Source: Cytophagales bacterium (GTDB lineage: Bacteria > Bacteroidota > Bacteroidia > Cytophagales > Cyclobacteriaceae). From it: a DNA stretch of 9,182 bases. Location: NCBI GenBank assembly GCA_024643485.1, contig JAHEMU010000087.1, positions 1-9,182 on the forward strand, given 5' to 3'. Position numbers and translations under genes: made by a program. The notes beneath the pieces were generated by a model, which worked only from the letters and a program-made list of their open reading frames with translations, did no database searches and was not told the origin of the DNA. Shown in pieces: positions 1-6,713 of this stretch. How positions within the stretch are numbered: position 1 is the first letter of the stretch; each line of letters starts with the position of its first letter.

Positions 1-292
1 CCATCTGAAATTTCTTGCAAACTCAATGAAACTGCAGGTATTGGAGGGAAATAAAGTGGTAGAAATTAAAAATAGACAAATTAACAAAGGAATTGCGTCG
101 AAAGATTGGCTGGCTAGCCATTCTTCTGACTTCATATTGGCTATCGGCGATGACTGGACTGACGAAGACATGTTTGTGGCCATGCCCGACGATGCATGGA
201 CCGTTAGGGTAGGTCCAGAAACTTCCTCAGCGAGATTTAGTGTAAATGATACGGACCATGTGAAAGCACTGTTGTCACATTTAATTGGATAA
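1..292 (+). CDS. Trehalose-6-phosphate phosphatase domain, C-terminal end (5' truncated by window)
   Basis: This is the end of a HAD-superfamily trehalose-phosphatase, which removes phosphate from trehalose 6-phosphate in the cytoplasm as the last step of the OtsA/OtsB trehalose pathway. The frame is open from base 2 to the TAA at 290-292, giving 96 visible residues. The ATG at 26 is internal: the codons before it (HLKFLANS) read on smoothly and belong to the domain. Visible hallmarks are the VEIKN...NKG segment and GDDWTDEDMF, which is HAD motif IV with the Mg2+-binding aspartates, followed by a VGPETSSARF segment typical of the family's end. In Bacteroidota this domain is usually fused behind an OtsA glycosyltransferase in a protein of about 730 aa. 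That fusion is likely but lies outside the window, so I give no symbol. A terminator begins at the stop codon, so this is the last gene of its transcript. Confidence 0.9.
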   Translation, partial: HLKFLANSMKLQVLEGNKVVEIKNRQINKGIASKDWLASHSSDFILAIGDDWTDEDMFVAMPDDAWTVRVGPETSSARFSVNDTDHVKALLSHLIG

Positions 293-328
293 AAAAAAGG
301 TTCAAGTCATTACTTGAACCTTTTTTTT
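291..328. terminator. Bidirectional intrinsic terminator between convergent genes
   Basis: A perfect 9-bp stem, GGTTCAAGT (299-307) against ACTTGAACC (312-320), encloses a 4-nt loop (CATT). It is flanked by A8 (291-298) and T8 (321-328), which could also pair and extend the stem to 17 bp. Read on either strand, the hairpin is followed by eight U residues, so it can stop the trehalose-phosphatase transcript on the + strand and the acidic-protein transcript on the - strand. The A-run overlaps the last two bases of the + strand stop codon. Confidence 0.93.
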
Positions 329-354
329 ATCAATAATTCTGATGTTTGGATATT

Positions 355-747
355 TCAATCGTCGAAATCGTCGTCGTCGTCATCATCATCACCATCATTA
401 TTGTAGGGATCTTTTTCTTCTTCGGCAGCATTTTCCATATATTCTGTCATATGTTCCATGTCACCGTATTTGGTAGTATAGTCTTCTTTAATTTCCGCTT
501 TAAGATTACCATCATCATCATAATCATCGTCTTCCTCCACCAACTCTTGAGCTCGATCTAGAGTCATACGAACCATATAATATTTTTCATCTGTTTCGAA
601 TGGCAGGGCCATCACTTTTTTGCCTTCCTTATCATAAAAGGAAATAAGGCTTTGCTCGAATCCCCAAGGATAAGCGAGTTTGATTTGTTGCTGAAGTTCA
701 GGATCGAGTTTTTCAAAATCCTTTATTACTCGAGGTTTTGATGTCAT
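355..747 (-). CDS. Conserved hypothetical small protein with poly-Asp tail (130 aa)
   Basis: This is a small cytoplasmic-type protein with no signal peptide or membrane segment. Residues 1-65 look like a compact folded domain (PRVIKDFEKLD...YPWGFEQSLISFYDKEGKKVMALPFET...YYMVRMT). The rest becomes extremely acidic, with EEDDDYDDDGN at 71-81 and a C-terminus ending NNDGDDDDDDDDFDD. The overall plan matches a family I recall from Bacteroidota; related acid-tailed proteins in flavobacteria sometimes carry the label 'DNA primase', which nothing here supports. Function is unknown. The acidic tail could bind basic partners or cations, or compete for nucleic-acid sites; that is inference. The ATG at 745-747 is preceded by a good promoter and a very short leader, and the gene ends just before the bidirectional terminator. 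It is probably monocistronic, because the next gene upstream on this strand is 131 bp away. Confidence 0.85.
   Translation of the reverse strand: MTSKPRVIKDFEKLDPELQQQIKLAYPWGFEQSLISFYDKEGKKVMALPFETDEKYYMVRMTLDRAQELVEEDDDYDDDGNLKAEIKEDYTTKYGDMEHMTEYMENAAEEEKDPYNNDGDDDDDDDDFDD
367..396 (-). repeat. GAT/GAC trinucleotide tract encoding the poly-Asp tail
   Basis: Read on the - strand, ten consecutive codons are GAT, GGT, GAT x3, GAC x4, GAT, encoding D-G-D8. A second looser acidic tract lies at 508-537 in the same gene. The mix of two Asp codons reduces slippage compared with a pure repeat. Any change by whole units would stay in frame and only alter tail length. Confidence 0.8.
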
Positions 748-767
748 GGTTTTTGATTTATGCGGTA

Positions 768-796
768 ATTATAGGACACTGTTTTAACTTATGCAA
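768..796 (-). promoter_or_regulatory. Putative promoter of the acidic-protein gene
   Basis: On the - strand, TTGCAT (791-796) lies 17 nt upstream of TATAAT (768-773), with about 20 nt from TATAAT to the ATG at 747. The spacing and the -10 box match the general sigma-70 pattern better than the Bacteroidota TTTG/TAnnTTTG consensus, although TTG and TA at suitable spacing also fit the latter partly. The call rests on motif and position only. Confidence 0.45.
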
Positions 797-878
797 CAGA
801 GTTAAATCAAAAAAGTGTAATTTTTTTAGTTTCTATTTAAATATGACAAAAAATATTAAAATCTGTCCATTTATTGGC

Positions 879-2138
879 TCAGGTTTTTTGCTTTTTCTTT
901 TTTGCAGCAGGGAATAATATGTTATTTAAAATCAATCGATATCCTGGAGAATTGGGATGTAGGTTTAAATCGGTGGGTTGTTCTCCCACTGTATGTTGGT
1001 AATCTTCCGGATCATGACCACTGTAAAATGTCCAGAAACCGTTACCATAAATACTGTGCATATAACGCACTTCCTCAATGATTTTACTTTCGCCCATGAT
1101 CACCACTTCTGACTTAATTAAACTCGGTTTATAACCTGTAGTTTGACCGTAAAACGCTTTAATTAAATGTGTGTGGTTTTGGGTTAACATGGTAGGAACG
1201 GGATCCCATTTAGCACTAAATTCAAATAATTGAAAATAGTCTTGTTCTTCACGCAACCCTCGGTCTTGAAGTTGGTTGTCAATATTAGAATATTCGTATT
1301 CATACGGATCTCTACTTAGGATAAAATCCTTGAAAGCGAAGGTATTTTCAAAATTGAGTTTACGTTGTGCATCGGGGTCAGAACCGTCACCGTCGTACAT
1401 GGCTTCCACAAAATCTATTCCATCTGCAGCGAGAGCAATATCGTAAGTGTCGGTAGCGGAACACATCGCAAATAAGAAGCCACCCCCCGCAACGAAGTTT
1501 TTAATTTTATTTACAACCGCCAATTTGAGTTGAGAGACCTTATTGTAGCCATATTTCCTAGCGGAGGCTTCAAACTCTTTTTGTTGTGCGATGTACCAAG
1601 GCGCATTTCGGTAACTTCTATAAAACTTACCGTATTGTCCAGTAAAATCTTCATGATGCAGATGCAGCCAATCGTATTTGGGTAAATTTCCATCGAGTAC
1701 ATCGTCATCGAATATCACATCGTAAGGTATCTCTGCATAAGTGAGGACCAGAGTCACGGCATCGTCCCACGGTTGCTTACTTTTTGGGCTATAAACGGCT
1801 ATTTTGGGGAATTTCTCAAGCCTCATCACATCTGTATTGGATGAAGGACTGCTTATTTCTTCTAAAATTGAAGTCGACTGAGCATCGGAAATTACCTCAT
1901 AACTAACGCCACGAATTCTTAATTCATTTTCAAAAACGACTTGATGTGGAAACATAAAACTGCCTCCACGGTAATTGAGCAGCCAATTGACCGATTCATC
2001 CTTTTTAAGTACCCAATAGGCAATTCCATACGCTTTTAGATGATTGGACTGCCCTTCATCCATAGGCACCATAATATAGTTGGCTTTAGTGCCGACTAGA
2101 CCTCCAATAATGAAAAACAAACAAAGCAGAATACGCAT
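879..2138 (-). CDS. Exported glutamine-amidotransferase-like protein of unknown function (family often labelled 'asparagine synthetase B')
   Basis: This is a 419-aa protein with an N-terminal signal peptide (hydrophobic stretch about residues 3-15, likely cleavage near residue 19), so it is probably periplasmic or secreted. I recognise it as a strongly conserved Bacteroidota family often annotated 'asparagine synthetase B'. It lacks the N-terminal catalytic Cys and the SGGxDS ATP-binding loop of real AsnB. Instead, the middle resembles a class-I glutamine-amidotransferase/ThuA-like fold: KIAVYSP starts a Rossmann-like region near residue 112, HLHHEDF lies at 159-165, GGGFLFAMCSATD carries a nucleophile-elbow-like Cys at about 226, and a late GHDPEDYQH is at about 374-382. 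Catalytic roles for Cys226 and His are inferred. The C-terminus is a basic tail, AAKKKKQKT. Start choice: ATG at 2138, or a TTG two codons upstream at 2144 that has a better-placed SD-like GAGAGG. It is divergent from the ABC permease. No clear terminator follows it. Confidence 0.85.
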   Translation of the reverse strand: MRILLCLFFIIGGLVGTKANYIMVPMDEGQSNHLKAYGIAYWVLKKDESVNWLLNYRGGSFMFPHQVVFENELRIRGVSYEVISDAQSTSILEEISSPSSNTDVMRLEKFPKIAVYSPKSKQPWDDAVTLVLTYAEIPYDVIFDDDVLDGNLPKYDWLHLHHEDFTGQYGKFYRSYRNAPWYIAQQKEFEASARKYGYNKVSQLKLAVVNKIKNFVAGGGFLFAMCSATDTYDIALAADGIDFVEAMYDGDGSDPDAQRKLNFENTFAFKDFILSRDPYEYEYSNIDNQLQDRGLREEQDYFQLFEFSAKWDPVPTMLTQNHTHLIKAFYGQTTGYKPSLIKSEVVIMGESKIIEEVRYMHSIYGNGFWTFYSGHDPEDYQHTVGEQPTDLNLHPNSPGYRLILNNILFPAAKKKKQKT

Positions 2139-2153
2139 GTTCAATTTATTTAA

Positions 2154-2159
2154 CCTCTC
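2154..2159 (-). promoter_or_regulatory. SD-like GAGAGG bearing on the start choice
   Basis: GAGAGG on the - strand sits 9 nt before a TTG codon (2144) and 15 nt before the in-frame ATG (2138). The spacing favours TTG, while codon type favours ATG. The two products differ by only two residues (M-N) ahead of the signal peptide, so function is unaffected. Confidence 0.3.
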
Positions 2160-2237
2160 AATTAACCACTAAAAAGCGATTCATTCAAATTAACACTTTT
2201 TATCCTCTTAGAACGATAAAATGCATTAATTTAGTTT

Positions 2238-2245
2238 CAAATTTA
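2238..2245 (-). promoter_or_regulatory. Possible Bacteroidota -7 element for the exported amidotransferase-like gene
   Basis: TAAATTTG on the - strand is a perfect match to the Bacteroidota sigma-A -7 consensus TAnnTTTG. At the expected distance upstream there is only a T-rich TTTTCA, not a clean TTTG, so the -33 part is weak. If real, the leader would be about 90 nt and the promoter would extend back over the start codon of the divergent permease gene at 2254. The remainder of the 2139-2253 spacer holds no convincing + strand promoter; TAATTTAG at 2227-2234 is a one-mismatch candidate without a -33 box. Confidence 0.28.
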
Positions 2246-2253
2246 GATTAGAA

Positions 2254-3492
2254 GTGAATTTAACTGAAAATATTAAAGAAGGAGTACGATCAATAAAGGC
2301 AAATCTGCTTCGCTCGATCCTTACCGCACTAATTGTAGCAATTGGAATTACCTGTTTAGTAGGAATTTTAACTGCCATTGATGGAATTCAAAGTTCTGTA
2401 TCAGATAATTTAGCTGAGTTAGGGGTAAATACGTTTAATATTCAATCCAAACGAAATCGATCAGGCCAATCGGATGGCAAGGATCAGAAGGTATTTCCAC
2501 AACTCAAATACAAGGAAGTGTTGGAATTCCAGGATAAATATCATTACCCAGCGAATATTTCAATAAATACCATGGTTACGCAAGTGGCAGAAGTCAAACG
2601 CGGCTCAGAAAAAACCAATCCAAATGTTTGGGTAGAGGGTGGTACCGAAGATTACGTTATTTTGGAAAGTTTGAACATTGAAGAGGGAAGGAATTTTTCC
2701 AATTTCGATATTCAGTATGGAAATAACGTTGCTATCGTAGGTCAGGATATCAAAAAAACGCTTTACAAAAGTGATGAAGAGATTATTGGCAGCGAGTTAT
2801 CCTTTTTAGGAAATAAATACCGTGTGATAGGATTGTTAGAAAAGAAAGGCCAGATGGGTGGAGGAAGAAGTAGAGACAATAGCATCATTATTCCTTTGAT
2901 AAACGCGAATAGGGCAGGAGCAAATAGAAATTTAAGTTACAGTATCAATGTCGGGGTTACAGGCTCAAATGATATAGACCAGGCGCTTGGTGAAGCTACA
3001 GGTGTAATGCGATTAATTCGACATGATCGAATTGGGGAGGAAAATAGCTTTGATATTGAAAAAAGTGTTTCATTATCTGAGCGAATGGCTGAAGTTACCG
3101 GCTATTTAAGAATTGGTGGTTTTACGATTGGATTTGTCGCACTTTTAGGAGCGGCAATTGCATTGATGAATATCATGTTAGTATCCGTTACAGAACGGAC
3201 TAGAGAAGTAGGAATAAGAAAAGCAATTGGGGCGACCCCACTTAGAATTCGTCAACAATTTATTATTGAAGCCATCATCGTTTGTATCATTGGTGGTGTT
3301 ATGGGCATTATTTTCGGAATTCTCATCGGTAATTTGGTTTCCAAAATTATGGGAATTACCGGAGTGGTAATCCCATGGGTTTGGATGCTTTTCGGCGTGG
3401 CACTTTGTATTTTTGTTGGACTCGTTTCAGGGTATTATCCAGCAAGTAAAGCAGCCAAGCTCGATCCTATCGACGCACTTCGATTTGAGTAA
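2254..3492 (+). CDS. MacB/FtsX-family ABC transporter permease
   Basis: This is a complete 412-aa inner-membrane permease of the type VII (MacB/LolCE/FtsX) ABC class, whose members use cytoplasmic ATP hydrolysis to do mechanical work on periplasmic substrates such as lipoproteins, peptides or toxins. The layout is: N-terminal amphipathic NLTENIKEGVRSIKANLLRS, TM1 about 19-42, a periplasmic MacB_PCD-type domain about 45-275, TM2 about 285-313, a cytoplasmic coupling segment ERTREVGIRKAIGA (314-327), TM3 about 336-362, TM4 about 371-395, and the family's standard end YYPASKAAKLDPIDALRFE. The start is GTG at 2254: an in-frame stop at 2227-2229 with no ATG after it leaves no better option, and the N-terminus then matches the family. 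No ATPase gene is adjacent, so the partner must be encoded elsewhere. Substrate is unknown. Its TAA is one base from the stop of the convergent barrel gene. Confidence 0.93.
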   Translation: MNLTENIKEGVRSIKANLLRSILTALIVAIGITCLVGILTAIDGIQSSVSDNLAELGVNTFNIQSKRNRSGQSDGKDQKVFPQLKYKEVLEFQDKYHYPANISINTMVTQVAEVKRGSEKTNPNVWVEGGTEDYVILESLNIEEGRNFSNFDIQYGNNVAIVGQDIKKTLYKSDEEIIGSELSFLGNKYRVIGLLEKKGQMGGGRSRDNSIIIPLINANRAGANRNLSYSINVGVTGSNDIDQALGEATGVMRLIRHDRIGEENSFDIEKSVSLSERMAEVTGYLRIGGFTIGFVALLGAAIALMNIMLVSVTERTREVGIRKAIGATPLRIRQQFIIEAIIVCIIGGVMGIIFGILIGNLVSKIMGITGVVIPWVWMLFGVALCIFVGLVSGYYPASKAAKLDPIDALRFE

Positions 3493-3493
3493 A

Positions 3494-5767
3494 TTATCGA
3501 ATTAAATCAATAACGTGACTGTATTTAAGGGTTAACGCTCTGGAAAGTATGTTTCCATTACTGTTGAGTTGATTGTACACCAAGAATAATCCAGTATTTG
3601 CTTGTTGAATTAAACTATAACGTACATTTATGCTATATAAATCTAATGTACTATTGTATTGTACAAGTCCCTGTAAGTTCATTCTAGGAGTAAAAGAATA
3701 GGAAACTCTAGTTCCATATACTTGAGTGAAAAAGCCATTATTTTCAATATCTACTTTATTTAGGCCGTATTTAATTTCGGCATTGAAGCTATCACCTATT
3801 CGAAAACCTACACTTCCACTTGAATTAACCCGATTCCCACTGTAGTAACCTCCAATGTTTGTTCTTGTGCTAAAATATAGAGGTTTACTGGTGTTAGTCA
3901 TAACCACAAGGGCCACTTCTTTATTGGTGTAAGTTCCTGTGTCAACAAATAACTCTGAATCAATTTTATTTACAAAAAAGCTTTCGGTAACACCTTCTTT
4001 AGTGAAATTCATTCCGGTGTGTATTTCAAAACCTTTCTTAAATTCCCAGTGATTATCGACATGCAAATATCCTGTTTGTTGAAATCCAGCACCCACTAAA
4101 AATTGATCTGCATCCCAATATCCCCTATAAGATACGTGAGGGCGTAGTTCTAGTAATCCAAAATTATTTTCTGGTCGGATTCGTTTTAAGACAAGTGTTT
4201 CGTGTTTAATATAGCCATCATTTCTTGCCAAAAATCCAACTTCTGGATTGAATTCATTGCCAACATCTGTGACAGCATAGGATGCCATTAAGCCATTCCA
4301 TTCATAATTAGCTTTAAAATTAAATGCCACATCATTGCCATCTGATTCGGTATTTGCTGTTGCACTTTTTGAGAAAAACCCTGACAATTGCGCTTTTTTA
4401 CCAATTCCAAGCTTTCCATCCATTACGAATACACGGTTGTAATCAGTGGAATCTGGGATGAGTCCGTCGCGATTGATAAATCCCAAACCCAATGCACTTC
4501 TCTGCCCAATTTGATGGTCAACTCGGGCTACAGTATAGTTATTTTTACTCAAATTGGCTATTTCAGAATCATCTGTTGCGATATTTAGAAAACCAACATT
4601 GGTATTATTTATTCTCCCGGAGAGTCGAGCGCCCCCAAGAATCGGCACGGCTATATTTTGACCTAGTGTATCCCTTCCTATTCCTATTTTTCTAGAAAAG
4701 AATAAATCTATTTCCCCGGGACTTCCCATGGAGAATAAACCTGCGTTTTCTAAGAAAAACGGTCTTTTTTCAGGAAAAAACAGATTGAATCGATCTAAAT
4801 TTACTTGTTGTTCGTCCACTTCGACCTGTGCAAAATCGGTATTGTACGTAAGGTCTAGCGTCATATTTGGAGTAATGGAGTATTTAATATCCAACCCTAC
4901 TTGATCTTCTGTTAGCGTATTATTTGGAGAACCTTCTGGTGCTTTTGAAAAATTAACTAAGCTATATGGAATCAATTTTAAATTTCCTTGATTTTCTATA
5001 TTTAATCCAGTCAAATTACCCTCCAAAGAAAGTCTTTTTAAATCAAACTCAATGGGTAACGAGGCCCAATAGGCAATCTCATTAGTTTTTCGAATGTTTC
5101 GTTGGAAGTTTATTCCCCATGTTTGATTTTCACCTGCTTTAAATCGCAGTGTTCGGAAAGGAATGGCAAATTCTGCACTCCAACCATATTCCCCAACTTG
5201 AGTTTTTACCTCCCAAGAGGCATCCCAATTTAAATTGAATCCACCAATTACTCCTCCTTGCTGCCTGTTATTATTAAAATTTCCCTGGCCTTCATTGTTT
5301 ACTTGAGCATCGTATTCAATACCCAACGAATTAGTTCCAAACATAAATCCGTTTTGGCTGTCGTGATAGGTGTCTAAAATAAATAAAAACGCATCGGTAT
5401 CCATCAGGTTAGCGTCACGCCTCATATCCGAAACCACCAATTTATCGGGGGTTTTATCGTAACAAATGACAGAAAGGAAGAAAGTCGATTGGTTATAAGC
5501 AAGTCTAATATGCGTGGGTTCCGAAACTTCTTGTCCACTAGCAGGTTTAGTTTGAATTAAAGTGGTAATGGGAGTGATGGACTTCCAAAATTCGTCGTTT
5601 ATTACTTCCCCATCCATTTCAGGTGAGTTTTCCGTTTGGAGGGCAGTGGTAGTAGGTCTGTTTTTAACATCAGGTAAGGTAATTTGCTGAGCAAAAAGAG
5701 TAACGCTATTCAAAGCACACAGTAATATTATTAAGAATGATTTTTTCATAATCCTTAAGACCTTCAT
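3494..5767 (-). CDS. CBM9-like + DUF5916 outer-membrane beta-barrel protein
   Basis: This is a 757-aa exported protein with a signal peptide ending near FAQ (residues 25-27). Residues about 45-215 form a carbohydrate-binding-module-9-like domain (PEMDGEVINDEFWKS, then a run of beta-strands and LMDTDAFLFILDTYHD). The remainder is the DUF5916 region, recognised by TDFAQVEVDEQQVNLDRF and the hallmark FFPEKRPFFLEN at about 330-341, followed by alternating polar/hydrophobic strands up to the C-terminus, as in an outer-membrane barrel. The family is widespread in Bacteroidota and has no established function; binding or passage of a glycan or similar ligand is a guess from the CBM9-like domain. Start: ATG 5767, but the ATG at 5749 (codon 7, MKKSFLIILL) gives a more standard signal peptide. 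Neither has a clear SD. It lies 76 bp downstream of the DUF2279 gene with no visible terminator or strong promoter between, so co-transcription is possible. Confidence 0.9.
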   Translation of the reverse strand: MKVLRIMKKSFLIILLCALNSVTLFAQQITLPDVKNRPTTTALQTENSPEMDGEVINDEFWKSITPITTLIQTKPASGQEVSEPTHIRLAYNQSTFFLSVICYDKTPDKLVVSDMRRDANLMDTDAFLFILDTYHDSQNGFMFGTNSLGIEYDAQVNNEGQGNFNNNRQQGGVIGGFNLNWDASWEVKTQVGEYGWSAEFAIPFRTLRFKAGENQTWGINFQRNIRKTNEIAYWASLPIEFDLKRLSLEGNLTGLNIENQGNLKLIPYSLVNFSKAPEGSPNNTLTEDQVGLDIKYSITPNMTLDLTYNTDFAQVEVDEQQVNLDRFNLFFPEKRPFFLENAGLFSMGSPGEIDLFFSRKIGIGRDTLGQNIAVPILGGARLSGRINNTNVGFLNIATDDSEIANLSKNNYTVARVDHQIGQRSALGLGFINRDGLIPDSTDYNRVFVMDGKLGIGKKAQLSGFFSKSATANTESDGNDVAFNFKANYEWNGLMASYAVTDVGNEFNPEVGFLARNDGYIKHETLVLKRIRPENNFGLLELRPHVSYRGYWDADQFLVGAGFQQTGYLHVDNHWEFKKGFEIHTGMNFTKEGVTESFFVNKIDSELFVDTGTYTNKEVALVVMTNTSKPLYFSTRTNIGGYYSGNRVNSSGSVGFRIGDSFNAEIKYGLNKVDIENNGFFTQVYGTRVSYSFTPRMNLQGLVQYNSTLDLYSINVRYSLIQQANTGLFLVYNQLNSNGNILSRALTLKYSHVIDLIR

Positions 5768-5843
5768 TTAAGTTAGGTACTCAATATACTAGTAACTTTT
5801 CGAAATTCGGAATTAAAATTATTAGAGCGGTAAAAATCGAATT

Positions 5844-6713
5844 TTATTTAAATAACCAAAACTGCGTCGAGTTTTTATTGAATTCAATAGCGGGTGCTGG
5901 AATATGAAGGGTATTGACAAATGAAATGAGGTAATTCACCCATTTTTTATTGGAGTGAATGGAAGAGATATCGGGGTCTAAAGCTATATAGAATTGTCGA
6001 AATGCATAAAACCCGTTCGTTACATTCGAGCGGTCACGGGCATAAACCATTTCATCAGCTCCATATCCAATCGCTAAATTTAACCATTCTGGAATATTTG
6101 AAGAAAGTTGATGGAGGTCAATGCTTACCCAATAAGATTGCCCATTATAATCTTTTAGCCATTGTTCATAGAAATTCCTACCAAGAGCATTGGGGCGATA
6201 TTGAGCATAATTACTAGGTAGAAAACTATATTTAAAGTTAAAAAGTCCAGGTTTTGAAACCGATTCGTTCAATATAAATAAGAGTGATCCGGATAAATTT
6301 GCTCCAAGGTCGCCAATTGAAGCACCGTACGCTGCTGAGTATCCATCTAACCATTCTATGGGGGCCATTAAACTGAAGGAGAAAACACTTCCTAAAATAA
6401 GGCTTTTCTTTTTTGTATATCCAGCTTGTACAAACCAGTCGTATCCCGTTTGAGTAAGATGATATGAAGTAAAAGAATGTCCGAATTTATCCATTTGTTT
6501 CCATTCTGCATTGTCATTAAATAAATGAAATGGGGTTCGTTCATAACCCTTATACCATAATTCATTTAAAGCAATCATGGAACCCGTGTAGCTCACTGCT
6601 GTGAGAAGTAATTTCTTTTTTAAAGGGAAATGGATACTGTCTTTTGGTTGTGCGTGGCCAAAAGAAAATAAGAAAGTAAATAAAAGGATCAACCAATATT
6701 TATTCATCTTCAT
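5844..6713 (-). CDS. DUF2279/YfiM-like envelope protein
   Basis: This is a 289-aa protein with an N-terminal signal sequence (hydrophobic about 7-19, probable cleavage near GHAQ). I assign it to DUF2279, the family of the predicted periplasmic lipoprotein YfiM, from the paired signatures WKQMDKFGHSFTSYH (71-85, with invariant-looking D75, K76, H79) and EWLDGYSAAYGASIGDLGANLSG (120-142, acidic E120, D123, D135). No lipobox Cys is visible at the signal end, so this copy is probably not a lipoprotein. Hydrophobic segments at about 35-50, 104-120 and 136-150 suggest membrane association. Residues after 155 are a Bacteroidota-type extension rich in aromatic residues. Molecular function is unknown. 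Its ATG (6713) lies inside the end of tamB, overlapping by 14 bp; a second in-frame ATG at 6707 would give an 8-bp overlap. Either way the two are likely translationally coupled. Confidence 0.82.
   Translation of the reverse strand: MKMNKYWLILLFTFLFSFGHAQPKDSIHFPLKKKLLLTAVSYTGSMIALNELWYKGYERTPFHLFNDNAEWKQMDKFGHSFTSYHLTQTGYDWFVQAGYTKKKSLILGSVFSFSLMAPIEWLDGYSAAYGASIGDLGANLSGSLLFILNESVSKPGLFNFKYSFLPSNYAQYRPNALGRNFYEQWLKDYNGQSYWVSIDLHQLSSNIPEWLNLAIGYGADEMVYARDRSNVTNGFYAFRQFYIALDPDISSIHSNKKWVNYLISFVNTLHIPAPAIEFNKNSTQFWLFK

Noticed and set aside
26..292. A stand-alone 88-aa gene starting at ATG 26.
   Set aside because: The frame is open to the window edge and the preceding residues fit the trehalose-phosphatase domain, so the ATG is internal to a longer gene.
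360..400. Short periodic GTC/ATC units that might suggest a CRISPR or satellite array.
   Set aside because: The period is exactly 3 nt, in phase with a coding frame, and there are no spacers.
346..561. A + strand open frame whose product is rich in Val, Ile and Phe and looks like a membrane peptide.
   Set aside because: It is the antisense reading of the GAT/GAC and acidic codons of the - strand 130-aa gene (GTC/ATC read as Val/Ile). The hydrophobicity is an artefact of the repeat.
1511..1708. Overlapping 65-aa frame on the - strand within the exported amidotransferase-like gene.
   Set aside because: It lies in another frame of a well-supported gene and has no recognisable domain.
3479..3501. 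Inverted repeat TTCGAT...ATCGAA around the convergent stops as a possible terminator.
   Set aside because: The stem is only 6 bp, AT-rich with an 11-nt loop, and no U-run follows on either strand.
4388..4695. Two overlapping + strand frames opposite the DUF5916 gene.
   Set aside because: They are antisense shadows with no family resemblance or start signals.
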